Shown: in pieces, positions 36,023-44,722 of the stretch | Layout of the letters: each line of letters begins with the position of its first letter | Position numbering within the stretch: the stretch's first letter is position 1 | NCBI RefSeq assembly: GCF_022695595.1 | Contig: NZ_CP074380.1 | Span: 3,484,001 to 3,548,000 of the forward strand | DNA length: 64,000 bases | Direction: 5' to 3' | DNA from: Streptomyces sp. MST-110588 | Lineage (GTDB): Bacteria > Actinomycetota > Actinomycetes > Streptomycetales > Streptomycetaceae | Position numbers and translations under genes: made by a program | The notes under the pieces: generated by a model | Databases searched by the model: none | What the model saw: only the letters and a program-made list of their open reading frames with translations | Told to the model about the DNA's origin: nothing

Positions 36023-36362
36023 GAGCCGTCGCCTCCCCTCTGAGCGGGAGCGACAACGGGCCCGTTCCGGGGGCTGCCGCATCGACGCGTACGCGTACCA
36101 GGTCGCCGTTCCGGGTCAGCAGCACCTGTGCACCGGGCGGGGCCGCGTCGCGTGCCGCCTTGAGGACGGCTGACGACGGCTCCGATCGCGCAGCAGCTCT
36201 GGCTCCCGCCCGGGCGGCGTCCACGCACCGGATCTGTGCGCAGGCGGCCATCACTCCCCACAGGAGCAGCCCGGTGAACAGCACCAGCACCGGCGCCACC
36301 ACGGCCGCTTCCGCCGTCACGAAACCGCCGTCACGCCCGACCGCTGTTTCAGAACGGCGCAT
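35997..36362 (-). CDS. TadE-like pilus assembly protein
   Basis: 121 aa. N-terminal charged leader then GGFVTAEAAVVAPVLVLFTG and LLLWGVMAACAQI (single helix, TadE type with the Glu of the prepilin-like motif), then an extracellular domain. It overlaps the preceding DUF4244 gene by 14 bp and the following TadG-like gene by 26 bp, so all are cotranslated. Minor pilin or assembly role in the outer face of the membrane. Confidence 0.85.
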   Translation of the reverse strand: MRRSETAVGRDGGFVTAEAAVVAPVLVLFTGLLLWGVMAACAQIRCVDAARAGARAAARSEPSSAVLKAARDAAPPGAQVLLTRNGDLVRVRVDAAAPGTGPLSLPLRGEATALAEETVRG

Positions 36363-36609
36363 CGAGTGCCTTCCCGACCAGCGCTTGCAGCATCGACCCG
36401 ACCGCGTGGCTGGTCAGGATTTTGTAGAGCACAGCCGCGAAGGCGCAGGCCGCGAGAGTGCCCACGGCATATTCCGAGGTGACCAGTCCCTGATCGGCCG
36501 CGATCCGGCCTGGCGTGCGTCGTCGGTGAGGGCGCGGATGGGGCCGGGGTCGTGGTGATCGGGGTGGTTGTGGTGACCGGGGTGGTTGCTGTGGTTGCCG
36601 GAGGGACAT
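36349..36609 (-). CDS. DUF4244 / Flp pilin-like small membrane protein
   Basis: 86 aa: a basic Pro/Arg-rich N-terminus, then DQGLVTSEYAVGTLAACAFA and AVLYKILTSHAV. The TSEYAVGTLA motif is Flp-pilin-like (Glu at +5 of the processing site). ATG 36609 follows GAGGAGAGCGAC. Located where the major pilin sits in tad operons, so it is the likely structural subunit. Confidence 0.85.
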   Translation of the reverse strand: MSLRQPQQPPRSPQPPRSPRPRPHPRPHRRRTPGRIAADQGLVTSEYAVGTLAACAFAAVLYKILTSHAVGSMLQALVGKALDAPF

Positions 36610-36641
36610 GTCGCTCTCCTCTGTGGTCGTGGGTCCTTGGG

Positions 36642-37469
36642 TCAGTTGTGTGCCAGGAGGGTGTGCGCCAGGCCGATCAGGACGGGCAGGAGGCCGACCG
36701 CCAGGAAGGCGGGCAGGAAGCAGCCGGCCAGCGGTGCGGTGACCAGCACGCCCGCGCGTCGCGCGCGAGCGGCCGTCGCCCTTGCCCATTCGGCCCGGAG
36801 TTCAGCCGCAGCGCGGGAGACCGCATCGACGGCCGGTGCGCCTGATATGCCGGCCCGCTCCATGGACCGGGCCAGTTCTTCCGCTCCGGGCAGCGCGGCG
36901 AACCGTGCCCATGCCACGGGTGGGTCCCCGCCCAGCCGGAGTTCCGCCGCCACTTGGCGCAGCCGTTCCCCGACCGGGCCGTCGAGCGACCGCCCGACGG
37001 CTCCGGCCGCCTCCCGTGGTCCGGCGCCCGCCGCGAGACAGGCGGCCAGCAGGTCCGCGGCCGGCGCCAGTTCGGCGCGTACCGCGGCCTGCCGCGTCCG
37101 CTCGGCCGCCGTCGCCCGCGTACGCCGTTGCCACCGCCATCCGCCGTACGCGACGCAGAGCGCGACCACGGCACCGATTGCTCCGCCGACCAGGACGAGT
37201 CCCGCCAAGGCGGCTCCCACCGGGGCGGACCATTCGCGCGCCGCCCGGGCCCAGAGCTGCGGGTGGGGGTGAGGCTTTCCGGTGTTGTCGGGGCTTCCGT
37301 CGTGGTGGGGTGTGCCGCGGGGGCCGGAGCTCATCTGTTGCAGGAGGGTTCCCGCCCGTCGTCGTACGTTCCGGCCGTGCCACGTTTCACTGATGACGGC
37401 TGCACAGCACACTCCGGCCGCCACGGCCGGGACCACGATCCCCAGCCTGTGGATGACGTCGGCGGTCAT
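36642..37469 (-). CDS. Type II secretion F-domain protein, TadC-like
   Basis: 275 aa inner-membrane platform protein. Helices near 10-30, 85-115 and the C-terminus (VLVTAPLAGCFLPAFLAVGL, LPVLIGLAHTLL), with the F-domain helical bundle between (LAACLAAGAGPREAAGAVGR, ELARSMERAGISGAPAVDAV). ATG 37469 overlaps the tadB stop (ATGA). Confidence 0.85.
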   Translation of the reverse strand: MTADVIHRLGIVVPAVAAGVCCAAVISETWHGRNVRRRAGTLLQQMSSGPRGTPHHDGSPDNTGKPHPHPQLWARAAREWSAPVGAALAGLVLVGGAIGAVVALCVAYGGWRWQRRTRATAAERTRQAAVRAELAPAADLLAACLAAGAGPREAAGAVGRSLDGPVGERLRQVAAELRLGGDPPVAWARFAALPGAEELARSMERAGISGAPAVDAVSRAAAELRAEWARATAARARRAGVLVTAPLAGCFLPAFLAVGLLPVLIGLAHTLLAHN

Positions 37470-38569
37470 CTCGCGCTCACCCCCTCGCCACTCCCGGCTC
37501 CGTCCGCTGCCGGATTCGCCACCCCGCTCACGATTCGGGCGGTCCAGATCAGCCCGCCCCACTCCAAGAGCAGGCCGACCGCCAGGCACCCCCACCCGGC
37601 GGGGGTGTGGAGCAGGACCCGCAGCGGGTCGGCTCCCAGTGCGGTGCCCATCAGGAGGCCACCCAGCGGCAGCAGCGCCAGCATCAGAGCCGTCGCCCGG
37701 GGACCGGCCAGTTGGGCCCGCAGGTCCTCCCGTTGGTCGCGCTGGGACCGCAGGGCCGCCGCGATCCGTTCCAGTCCCGAGGCCAGGCCGGCGCCGCCCT
37801 CCGCCGCGACCTGCCAGCACGCCGCGACCGCGGTCAGTCCCCCGGCGCCCGGTGAGCGGGCCGCCGCCCGGAGTGCCTTGGGGATGTCGCCGCCGAACCT
37901 CGCCGCCGCCTGTACCGCCGGTCCCGTATCACCGAATGCCCTCGTTCCCGCTGTCAGCAGCGCCTGGCCCGGTTGCCGGCCGGCGTGCAGTTCACCCGCC
38001 ACCGCGTCACACAGCCGGATCACCTCCGCCCGTCGGCGCTCCCGCTCCCTGGCTCGTTCCAGCGTCCTCAGCCGACGGCCGACCAGGAACATGGCCGCCA
38101 CTGCGGCGAGTACGGGCAGGACCGACCGCCCCAGGAGGCCGACGCCGATCCCCGCCGGCAGACACCACACCTCGCGGCCGAAGCGCCGGTGCCTTCTCCA
38201 CCATCCGAACGGTCCGGGCGGCGCGGGCACACGGGCGGTGTCGCCCGCGGCGCTTCCACGGATGCCGTACCGCCGGTGTCGCCACCACATGGCGTACGGG
38301 CCCTTCAGGCTGTCCGGGCGCCCTGTGAGCGCCCCGCGACGTCTCCTTCGCCCCGTACTCCGTCCCGGGGTCCACCATGGCCGCTGTGGCCCGCTCACCC
38401 CGGCCGGGCCCTCCGGCCGCCCGAAGGCGCCGTCCCCGAAGAGCCACCGGGCCCGCCGTGTGCCCCGTACGGAGTCGTTCCCCCCGCCCATCAGCCAGGC
38501 CGTCACTCCCGCGCACAGCAGCGCCACCCACACCGGCAGTGCCCCGACCGCCGTCGCTCCTGCGCTCAT
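37466..38569 (-). CDS. Type II secretion F-domain protein, TadB-like
   Basis: 367 aa. N-terminal helix, a long Arg/Gly-rich cytoplasmic stretch, two helices (LPAGIGVGLLGRSVLPVLAA), F-domain bundle (LCDAVAGELHAGRQPGQALL, GLASGLERIAAALRSQRDQR) and C-terminal helices (ALMLALLPLGGLLMG, WGCLAVGLLLEWGGLIW). ATG 38569 shares a base with the tadA stop (TGATG); GTG 38572 is an alternative start. Confidence 0.85.
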   Translation of the reverse strand: MSAGATAVGALPVWVALLCAGVTAWLMGGGNDSVRGTRRARWLFGDGAFGRPEGPAGVSGPQRPWWTPGRSTGRRRRRGALTGRPDSLKGPYAMWWRHRRYGIRGSAAGDTARVPAPPGPFGWWRRHRRFGREVWCLPAGIGVGLLGRSVLPVLAAVAAMFLVGRRLRTLERARERERRRAEVIRLCDAVAGELHAGRQPGQALLTAGTRAFGDTGPAVQAAARFGGDIPKALRAAARSPGAGGLTAVAACWQVAAEGGAGLASGLERIAAALRSQRDQREDLRAQLAGPRATALMLALLPLGGLLMGTALGADPLRVLLHTPAGWGCLAVGLLLEWGGLIWTARIVSGVANPAADGAGSGEGVSAR

Positions 38570-39771
38570 CACACGTCCCCTCCTCGCTCGCACAGCCGCT
38601 TCAGCCGTGACCAGCCGTCCGCCTCCTGGAAGCCGTCCGCGCCCCACAGGGCGGCGGGTACGGTGGTCACCAGTCCGCTCCGGTCCCGCTCCAGTACGTC
38701 CAGCCGCGCGATCCGGCGCCGCCCGTCCCGGTCCCGTACGAGGTGCAGCACCACCGACAGGGCAGCCGCCAACTGGCTGTGCAGGGAGGCCCGGTCGAGC
38801 CCCGCCGTCGACCCCAGAGCCTCCAGGCGCGCCGGAACGTCACAGGCGGCGTTTGCGTGGACAGTCCCGCAGCCTCCTTCGTGGCCCGTGTTGAGCGCCG
38901 CCAGCAGGTCGGTGACTTCGGGGCCGCGGACCTCGCCCACCACCAGGCGGTCCGGGCGCATCCGCAGGGCCTGGCGCACCAGGTCCCGCAAGGTCACCCG
39001 GCCGGCGCCTTCCTGGTTGGCGGGCCGCGCCTCCAGCCGTACGACATGGGGGTGGTCCGGCCGCAGTTCGGCGGAGTCCTCGGCCAGGACGATCCGCTCG
39101 CCGGGGCCGACCAGACCCAGCAGCGTGCTCAGCAGCGTCGTCTTGCCCGTTCCCGTACCGCCGCTGATCAGGAAGGACACCCGGGCATCGACGACCGCGC
39201 GCAGCAGCCGGCCGCCGCCCGGGGGTACCGTGCCCGCCGCCGTCAGCTCTGCCAGGCTGAAGGCCCGTGGGCGCAGTACCCGCAGCGACAGGCAGGTGCC
39301 CGCGACGGCGACCGGTGGCAGTACGGCGTGCAGCCGGGTGCCGTCGGGCAGGCGGGCGTCCACCCATGGGCGGGCGTCGTCCAGCCGCCGGCCGGCGACC
39401 GCCGCCAGCCGCTGTGCCAGTCTGCGCACCGCCGCCTCGTCCGCGAAGCGGGTGTCCGTACGCTCCAGGCCGCCGCCCCGGTCCACCCAGACCTCGTCGG
39501 GCGCGGTGACCAGGACGTCCGTCACCTCGGGCGCGGCGAGCAGCGGTTCCAGGGGGCCGCTGCCCACCATCTCCGACCGCAACGCGGCCACCACGCCCAG
39601 CACTTCGGCGTCCCCCAGCAGCCGCCCCTCCTGTCGCAGCGCCACCGCTACGCGCGCGGGTGTCGGGTCCGTACCGGCTCCGGCGAGCCTTCGGCGTACC
39701 GCCTCCAGCAGTGCCGTTCCCACCGGCTGGCCCGTACGTCCTGTGGTGCGTGTGCTCGTGTGCTCGTTCAT
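38569..39771 (-). CDS. TadA/CpaF-family secretion ATPase
   Basis: 400 aa hexameric motor ATPase. Walker A SGGTGTGKTTLL, Asp box LAEDSAELR, Walker B-like RMRPDRLVVGEVRGPEVTDL, His box NTGHEGGCGTVHANA. N-terminal domain from MNEHTSTRTTGRTGQPV. Start ATG 39771 overlaps the ssd stop (ATGA). It would drive Flp-type pilus extension with TadB/TadC. Confidence 0.92.
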   Translation of the reverse strand: MNEHTSTRTTGRTGQPVGTALLEAVRRRLAGAGTDPTPARVAVALRQEGRLLGDAEVLGVVAALRSEMVGSGPLEPLLAAPEVTDVLVTAPDEVWVDRGGGLERTDTRFADEAAVRRLAQRLAAVAGRRLDDARPWVDARLPDGTRLHAVLPPVAVAGTCLSLRVLRPRAFSLAELTAAGTVPPGGGRLLRAVVDARVSFLISGGTGTGKTTLLSTLLGLVGPGERIVLAEDSAELRPDHPHVVRLEARPANQEGAGRVTLRDLVRQALRMRPDRLVVGEVRGPEVTDLLAALNTGHEGGCGTVHANAACDVPARLEALGSTAGLDRASLHSQLAAALSVVLHLVRDRDGRRRIARLDVLERDRSGLVTTVPAALWGADGFQEADGWSRLKRLCERGGDV

Positions 39772-40892
39772 GTGGAGGCACCCCCTTCGCCACGGTGGGC
39801 GGCGGTGCCGTGCTCCTGGGGCAGCGCCCGCTCCCAGAAGGCCGTACAGAACCGGCCCAGCGGTCCGCGTACGCTCGCCCCCGGTGGCGCACCGCGCGCC
39901 AGTTCCTCCAACAGGCCGGGCTCCCAGGGCAGTTCTCCGGCCAGCGGCAGGCCGAGCAGCCGGGCGATCTCCTCGTCCGTCATCCCGGCCGCCGGGTCCG
40001 CCCGTACGACCGTCCGCAGGTCCCGCAGCACCATCTGGACGCCCGCCGCCACCCGGCGCGCCGCCGCGACCGCCCGCAGTTCGGCGGGCACCACCAGCAG
40101 CCCCACGTCCACCTGGGAGAGCGCCTCCACGGCTCCCTCGTCCAGCCGGCGCGGCAGGTCCACCACCACGACACCGCCGCGCCTGCGCGCCGCCGCCATG
40201 ACGGCCCGCATGGCGGGTGGCGGGACGGTGACCGAGTCGCCCCGGTCCCAGCTCAGCACGCGCAGGGCATGCAGTCGCGGCAGGGATTCCGCCAGCGCGC
40301 CGCTGCCCACCCGCCCGCGGGATTCGGCGAACGCCGGCCAGCGCAGTCCCTTTTCCCGCTCGCCGCCGAGCGCGACGTCCAGGCCGCCGCCCAAGGGGTC
40401 GGCGTCGACCAGCATGGTCCGGTGGCCCGTACGGGCCGCCGTGACCGCCAGCGCGCATGCCAGGGTGCTCGCCCCGGCGCCGCCCCTGCCGCCGATCACC
40501 CCGACCGTCACGGCGGGCGGCCCGACCCCTTCGGCCGCGTCGGCGATCCGGTCCACCAGCCAGCTCTCGCCGTCGGGCAGCACCAGCACACGGTCCGCCC
40601 CGATCCCCACCGCCCGCTGCCAGACCGAGGCGTCATCGGGGTCCCGGCCGACGAGCACCACGCCTTCCCTGCGCCGCAGCCCGCGCAGCCTCGGCGCGCA
40701 GTCGTCGCCGACGATCACCAAGGGCGCCGTCTCCCAGCCCGTGTGCGGCCCCGGTGTCCCGTGTGCCACCTCGGGCAGTGCGCCGGCGGCTGCGCACAGT
40801 CTGAGGAGGTCGTCCAAAAGCGTTTCGTCCTCGGTGACGATCAGCGGACCGCCGCGCTGATCGCCGGTGTCGGCCGACTGATCGGATGCCAT
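39768..40892 (-). CDS. Ssd/TadZ-like MinD-family ATPase (Rv3660c homologue)
   Basis: 374 aa. N-terminal receiver-like domain (PLIVTEDETLLDDLLRLCAA, LVIVGDD), then a MinD/ParA-like domain: deviant P-loop GVIGGRGGAGASTLACALAV, VDADPLGGGLDVALG, VVVVDLPRRLDEGAVEALSQ and LLVVPAE. First gene of the tad operon; Ssd proteins localise the pilus machinery or affect septum placement. ATG 40892 gives MASDQSADTGD; the frame is open to 41012 without a ribosome site. Confidence 0.85.
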   Translation of the reverse strand: MASDQSADTGDQRGGPLIVTEDETLLDDLLRLCAAAGALPEVAHGTPGPHTGWETAPLVIVGDDCAPRLRGLRRREGVVLVGRDPDDASVWQRAVGIGADRVLVLPDGESWLVDRIADAAEGVGPPAVTVGVIGGRGGAGASTLACALAVTAARTGHRTMLVDADPLGGGLDVALGGEREKGLRWPAFAESRGRVGSGALAESLPRLHALRVLSWDRGDSVTVPPPAMRAVMAAARRRGGVVVVDLPRRLDEGAVEALSQVDVGLLVVPAELRAVAAARRVAAGVQMVLRDLRTVVRADPAAGMTDEEIARLLGLPLAGELPWEPGLLEELARGAPPGASVRGPLGRFCTAFWERALPQEHGTAAHRGEGGAST

Positions 40893-41156
40893 GATTCCGG
40901 CCACGTTCCGTCCCCCTGTCGCTACACAACTCACACATCCGCGAACTCCGCGGACTTTCACCGTGCAGGGAGCCGGGAAATCTCGTGGATCTTGGTCGAA
41001 AACTGTGGACAACTTCGGGGGGTGTGAATATCCCCGTCACCTATACCGGTGACCAACTTCAGCTTCCTTAGAGCAGCGAAATGACTACCCTCTGTGACGT
41101 TCAGCGATCTACGGCGCGGCCGGTCGGAAGCCGGGAAGAGAGGGAACGAGAACCCC

Positions 41157-41182
41157 TCCGGACACCGCCAAAGGTGTCCGGA
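41157..41182 (+). other. Inverted repeat, 10-bp stem
   Basis: TCCGGACACC / GGTGTCCGGA around GCCAAA, in the ssd-HAD divergent spacer. Could be an operator palindrome or the first hairpin of a short transcript; it lacks a T-run. Confidence 0.55.
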
Positions 41183-41187
41183 CATGC

Positions 41188-41222
41188 GACGACCCCCGCC
41201 GGGGGGGAGAGCGGGGGTCGTC
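41188..41222 (+). terminator. Terminator-like inverted repeat, 12-bp stem
   Basis: GACGACCCCCGC / GCGGGGGTCGTC with an 11-nt loop, five bases after the previous hairpin. A strong GC stem is terminator-like in Streptomyces, yet both flanking genes point away from it, so there is no obvious transcript to end unless a small RNA is made here or one promoter lies further out. Confidence 0.5.
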
Positions 41223-41344
41223 CCCACGGCCGACTCGGGGGGGGAGGAGTCGGGCCGGGTTAGCACGGTCGCGAACGATCCGTGACTTCCATGGTGTACC
41301 CGAGAGCCTTCTCAGGCAAACCCACGCGCCACACCTTACGCCGA

Positions 41345-42259
41345 ATGGTGGGCGCCTATGCTCGGCTCGTGGAAATCGACTCCGTGACGCACTCCGTGCC
41401 CCACTCCGTGCCCCACTCGACACCCCGTACCGCCGCGTTCTTCGATCTGGACAAGACCGTCATTGCAAAGTCGAGCACGCTGGCGTTCAGCAAGTCGTTC
41501 TACCAAGGCGGCCTGATCAATCGCCGCGCCGTCCTGCGCACCGCGTACGCCCAGTTCGTCTTCCTGGCGGGCGGCGCCGACCACGACCAGATGGAGCGGA
41601 TGCGCGAGTACCTCTCCTCCCTCTGCCGTGGCTGGGACGTAGCCCAGGTCCGGGAGATCGTCGCCGAGACCCTGCACAGCCTGATCGACCCGATCATTTA
41701 CGACGAGGCCGCGTCCCTCATCGAGGAGCACCACGCCGCCGGCCGCGACGTCGTGATCGTCTCCACCTCCGGAGCCGAGGTCGTCGAGCCGATCGGCGAA
41801 CTGCTCGGCGCGGACCGGGTCGTGGCCACCCGTATGGTCGTGGGCCCGGACGGCCGTTTCACCGGCGAGGTGGAGTACTACGCGTACGGCCCGACCAAGG
41901 CCCTGGCGGTCAAGGAACTCGCCGCCTCCGAGGGCTATGACCTGGAGCGCTGTTATGCCTACAGCGACTCGGCGACCGACATCCCGATGCTGGAGGCGGT
42001 CGGCCATCCGTACGCGGTCAATCCCGACCGGGCCCTGCGGCGGGAGGCCCTTGTACGCGACTGGCCCATTTTGAGCTTCAACCGGCCGGTCCGCCTCAAG
42101 CAGCGGCTGCCCGCCCTGTCCATGCCCTCGCGTCCTGTACTGGCGACCGTCGCCGCCGTGGGCGCGGCAGCGGTCACCGCGGGTCTGGTCTGGTACGCCA
42201 GTAAGCGCCGAACGTCATTTGCCCGCATTACCCGCGGTTCCCGTGTTACCCGCGTTTGA
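41345..42259 (+). CDS. HAD-IB family phosphatase (SerB/CicA-like) with C-terminal membrane anchor
   Basis: About 304 aa. HAD motif I AAFFDLDKTVIAKSS, motif II VIVSTSGAEV, motif III Lys in GPTKALAVKEL, motif IV YAYSDSATDIPMLEAVGHP. C-terminal helix VLATVAAVGAAAVTAGLVWY with a basic tail anchors it to the membrane. Related proteins next to ssd in Streptomyces are described as affecting morphology. An N-terminal repeat (SVPHSVPHSTP) precedes the domain; ATG 41345 or a GTG at 41369 may be the start. Confidence 0.85.
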   Translation: MVGAYARLVEIDSVTHSVPHSVPHSTPRTAAFFDLDKTVIAKSSTLAFSKSFYQGGLINRRAVLRTAYAQFVFLAGGADHDQMERMREYLSSLCRGWDVAQVREIVAETLHSLIDPIIYDEAASLIEEHHAAGRDVVIVSTSGAEVVEPIGELLGADRVVATRMVVGPDGRFTGEVEYYAYGPTKALAVKELAASEGYDLERCYAYSDSATDIPMLEAVGHPYAVNPDRALRREALVRDWPILSFNRPVRLKQRLPALSMPSRPVLATVAAVGAAAVTAGLVWYASKRRTSFARITRGSRVTRV

Positions 42260-42619
42260 AGACAAACGTAATTATGTGCGGTGAGGGGTTCCACTTGCCT
42301 CTCATCCGGAGTACAAAGGAATTAACGGCCCGCGAGACCGAGGACATCCGCGAGGATCTCCTTTGACGCACCAAGGCCCCACGGACCGAAGCACGAACGC
42401 CGGGCACCCACGCGACGCCGACCCGTCGATTACGGGCCAGCCGCACCAGGTAAGGACGAAGATCTCCGACCTGATGGGCGACATCGAGCACGCACTGGTA
42501 ACCCGGCGGACGTGCCAGCGGCGGTACCAATCAGGACGTGGTACCGCCGCAACCCTGTTCCGGGCCGTACGCCTCCCAGGCCCGCCCCTCTCAGGGGCTC
42601 AGGCCCGAGTCCCAGAGCC
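42260..42619 (+). other. Spacer with two possible short frames
   Basis: 360 bp. ATG 42274 opens a 30-aa frame (see next entry). A TTG overlapping its stop (TTGA at 42363) opens a longer frame (HQGPTDRSTNAGHPRDADP, KISDLMGDIEHALVTRR) to 42638 that overlaps the end of the minus-strand gene. Neither is recognised; the base composition is less GC-rich than the neighbours. Confidence 0.45.
42274..42366 (+). CDS. Possible 30-aa peptide
   Basis: MCGEGFHLPLIRSTKELTAR then ETEDIREDLL-stop. The charged, helical second half looks protein-like, but there is no good ribosome site and no known family. Could be the remnant of a longer regulatory protein. Confidence 0.25.
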   Translation: MCGEGFHLPLIRSTKELTARETEDIREDLL

Positions 42620-43479
42620 TCAGGCCGCCCCTCGCTGAAGCGCCTCGCACACCGCCGTGCTCTCCCGGACGCCCAGTTCGACCGCGCGCCCACAGTGCGC
42701 GATCCACGCCGCCACCCCTTCGGGAGTCCCGGAGGCGTACCCCTCCAGCGCCGCCGTATAGGCGTCGCGGCCCAGCTCGGCGTGCCCGACCTCGGCCGGG
42801 CAGATCGACTTGGGGTCCAGTCCGCTGCCGACCAGCACGATCCGCTCCGCCGCGCGGGCGACGAGCCCGTTGTACGAGCCGAAGGGGCGCAGCGCCAGCA
42901 GCTCGCCGTGCACCACCGCCGCCACCACCAGCGCCGGCGCCCCGGTGCCCGCCAGCAGCAGCCGCGCCAGCCCGTCCAGCCGCCCGGCCACCTCGTCCGC
43001 GTCCGGCAGCGCCAGCTCCACCAAAGGGTCCTCGACGGACTCACCGGCCGTCCGGGGCCGCCCCACCGACTCCTCCGGCACGCCGCTGCCGCCGGCCGCC
43101 ACCAGGTGCAGCCGCGCCAGCACCCGCAGCGGCGACTGCCGCCACACGCTCAGCAACTGCCCCGCCTCGGCCGTCAGCCGCAGTGCGGCGCCGACCGTGC
43201 GCGGCTCGCCCTCGGCACCGAAGTCGGTGCGCCGCCGTACCTCTTCCAGTGCCCAGTCGGCGCCGTGCAGCGCGGCCGAACCGCGCGCTCCGCGCAGCGC
43301 CGCCTCCGAGGTGACCTCATTGCTGCGGCGCCGCATGACCCGGTGCCCGTAGACCCGGTCGACACCCTTGCGTACGGCGTCCACGGACTCGGCGACCCCC
43401 GGGAGCGACGCCAGGGTGGCGAGCGGGTCGTCGGTCGGCTTCGGGGGACGGGGGCGGTCCCCCGGTTGAGTGCGGCCAT
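42620..43479 (-). CDS. Fic/DOC-fold protein with degenerate active site, apparent frameshift near the start
   Basis: About 286 aa after correction. Central helical core resembles Fic proteins: HGELLALRPFGSYNGLVARA AERI in which HPFxxGNGR is replaced by LRPFGSYNGLVAR (catalytic His absent). ATG 43479 encodes MAALNRGTAPVP; the continuation PKPTDDPLATLASLPGVAES lies in the next frame, and one extra base in the C5 run (+ strand 43443-43447) joins them. Without it the open frame starts at 43384 (MDAVRKGVDRVYGHRVMRRR). Often annotated as oxidoreductase in Streptomyces; I see no cofactor motif. AMPylation activity is not expected. Confidence 0.65.
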
Positions 43480-43580
43480 GGGTAAGACCCTACGCACCGC
43501 TGACCGCCGCCCCTCGAAGGAGTGGTCTTCTTCACGCAAATCTCTCACCGTGAGCGATAGGGCAATTACCCTTCGTGAAC

Positions 43581-44567
43581 ATGAAGATCGCTTTCGTAGG
43601 TAAGGGCGGCAGCGGCAAGACGACCCTGTCCTCCCTGTTCATCCGCCACCTCGCCGCGTCACGCGTCCCTGTGATGGCGGTGGACGCCGACATCAATCAG
43701 CATCTGGGGGTCGCTCTCGGCCTGGACGAGGCAGAGGCCGCCGCCCTCCCCGCCATGGGCGCCCATCTGCCCCTGATCAAGAACTATCTGCGCGGCGACA
43801 ATCCGCGTATCGCCTCCGCCGAGACCATGATCAAGACGACGCCGCCCGGTGAGGGCTCACGGCTGCTGCACGTGACCGGGGACAACCCGGTCTACGACGC
43901 CTGCGCCCGGCCGGTGCTCCTGGAAGGCGAGACGGTGCGCCTGATGGCGACCGGGCCGTTCACCGAGTCCGATCTCGGCGTGGCCTGCTACCACTCCAAG
44001 GTCGGCGCGGTCGAACTGTGCCTGAACCACCTCGTGGACGGGCGGGAGGAGTACGTCGTGGTCGACATGACGGCCGGCTCCGACTCGTTCGCCTCCGGGA
44101 TGTTCACCCGGTTCGACATGACGTTCCTGGTCGCCGAGCCCACCCGTAAGGGCGTCGCCGTCTACCGCCAGTACAAGGAGTACGCACGCGATTTTGGTGT
44201 CCCATTGAGGGTCGTCGGCAACAAGGTCCAGAACCCGGACGATCTCGCTTTCCTGCGGGCGGAGGTGGGCGAGGACCTGTTGGTGGCCGTCGGACACTCC
44301 GACTGGGTGCGTGCGATGGAGAAGGGCCGTACGACCCGCTTCGCCTCGCTGGAGGCGCCCAACCGGGAGGCGCTGACGCTTCTGCACGCCGCCGCGGACG
44401 CCTCTTATGAGCAGCGCGACTGGGAGCGCTACACGCGCCAGATGGTGCACTTCCACCTGAAGAACGCGGAGAGCTGGGCCAACGCGAAGACCGGCGCCGA
44501 TCTGGCGGCCCAGGTCGACCCGGCCTTCGTCCTGGCCGAGGGGGCAGCCGCCCCGCAGCCCGCCTGA
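43581..44567 (+). CDS. CooC/ArsA-like P-loop ATPase
   Basis: 328 aa MinD-superfamily ATPase: deviant Walker A FVGKGGSGKTTLSSL, DADINQHLG, and VDMTAGSDSFASG. It resembles CooC maturation ATPases, yet no CO dehydrogenase is nearby, so the client is unknown. ATG 43581 used; GTG 43575 is two codons upstream. Divergent from the Fic-like gene with about 100 bp between starts. Confidence 0.85.
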   Translation: MKIAFVGKGGSGKTTLSSLFIRHLAASRVPVMAVDADINQHLGVALGLDEAEAAALPAMGAHLPLIKNYLRGDNPRIASAETMIKTTPPGEGSRLLHVTGDNPVYDACARPVLLEGETVRLMATGPFTESDLGVACYHSKVGAVELCLNHLVDGREEYVVVDMTAGSDSFASGMFTRFDMTFLVAEPTRKGVAVYRQYKEYARDFGVPLRVVGNKVQNPDDLAFLRAEVGEDLLVAVGHSDWVRAMEKGRTTRFASLEAPNREALTLLHAAADASYEQRDWERYTRQMVHFHLKNAESWANAKTGADLAAQVDPAFVLAEGAAAPQPA

Positions 44568-44722
44568 CGGGCCGGCACGCTCAGCACGTGTGCCGTGCGT
44601 GGCACGTACGCCGGTGCGTGGCACGTACGCGGGCGTGTGCCATGTACGCCGCGGTATGTGCCGCGTACGCCGTGCGACACGTGTGTCATGTGAGCCGTGT
44701 ACGTCACGTTCGCCGGGGCGCC

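Larger units (their letters stand above)
40893..41344 (+). other. Divergent spacer between ssd and the HAD gene
   Basis: 452 bp with no convincing gene. It contains AT-richer stretches (40950-41100) suitable for the two divergent promoters and two adjacent perfect inverted repeats (41157-41182 and 41188-41222) listed separately. Confidence 0.65.

Noticed and set aside
44588..44722. Possible CRISPR-like or regulatory repeat (GTACG units)
   Set aside because: Units are short and irregular with no spacer structure; GTACG is frequent throughout the window.
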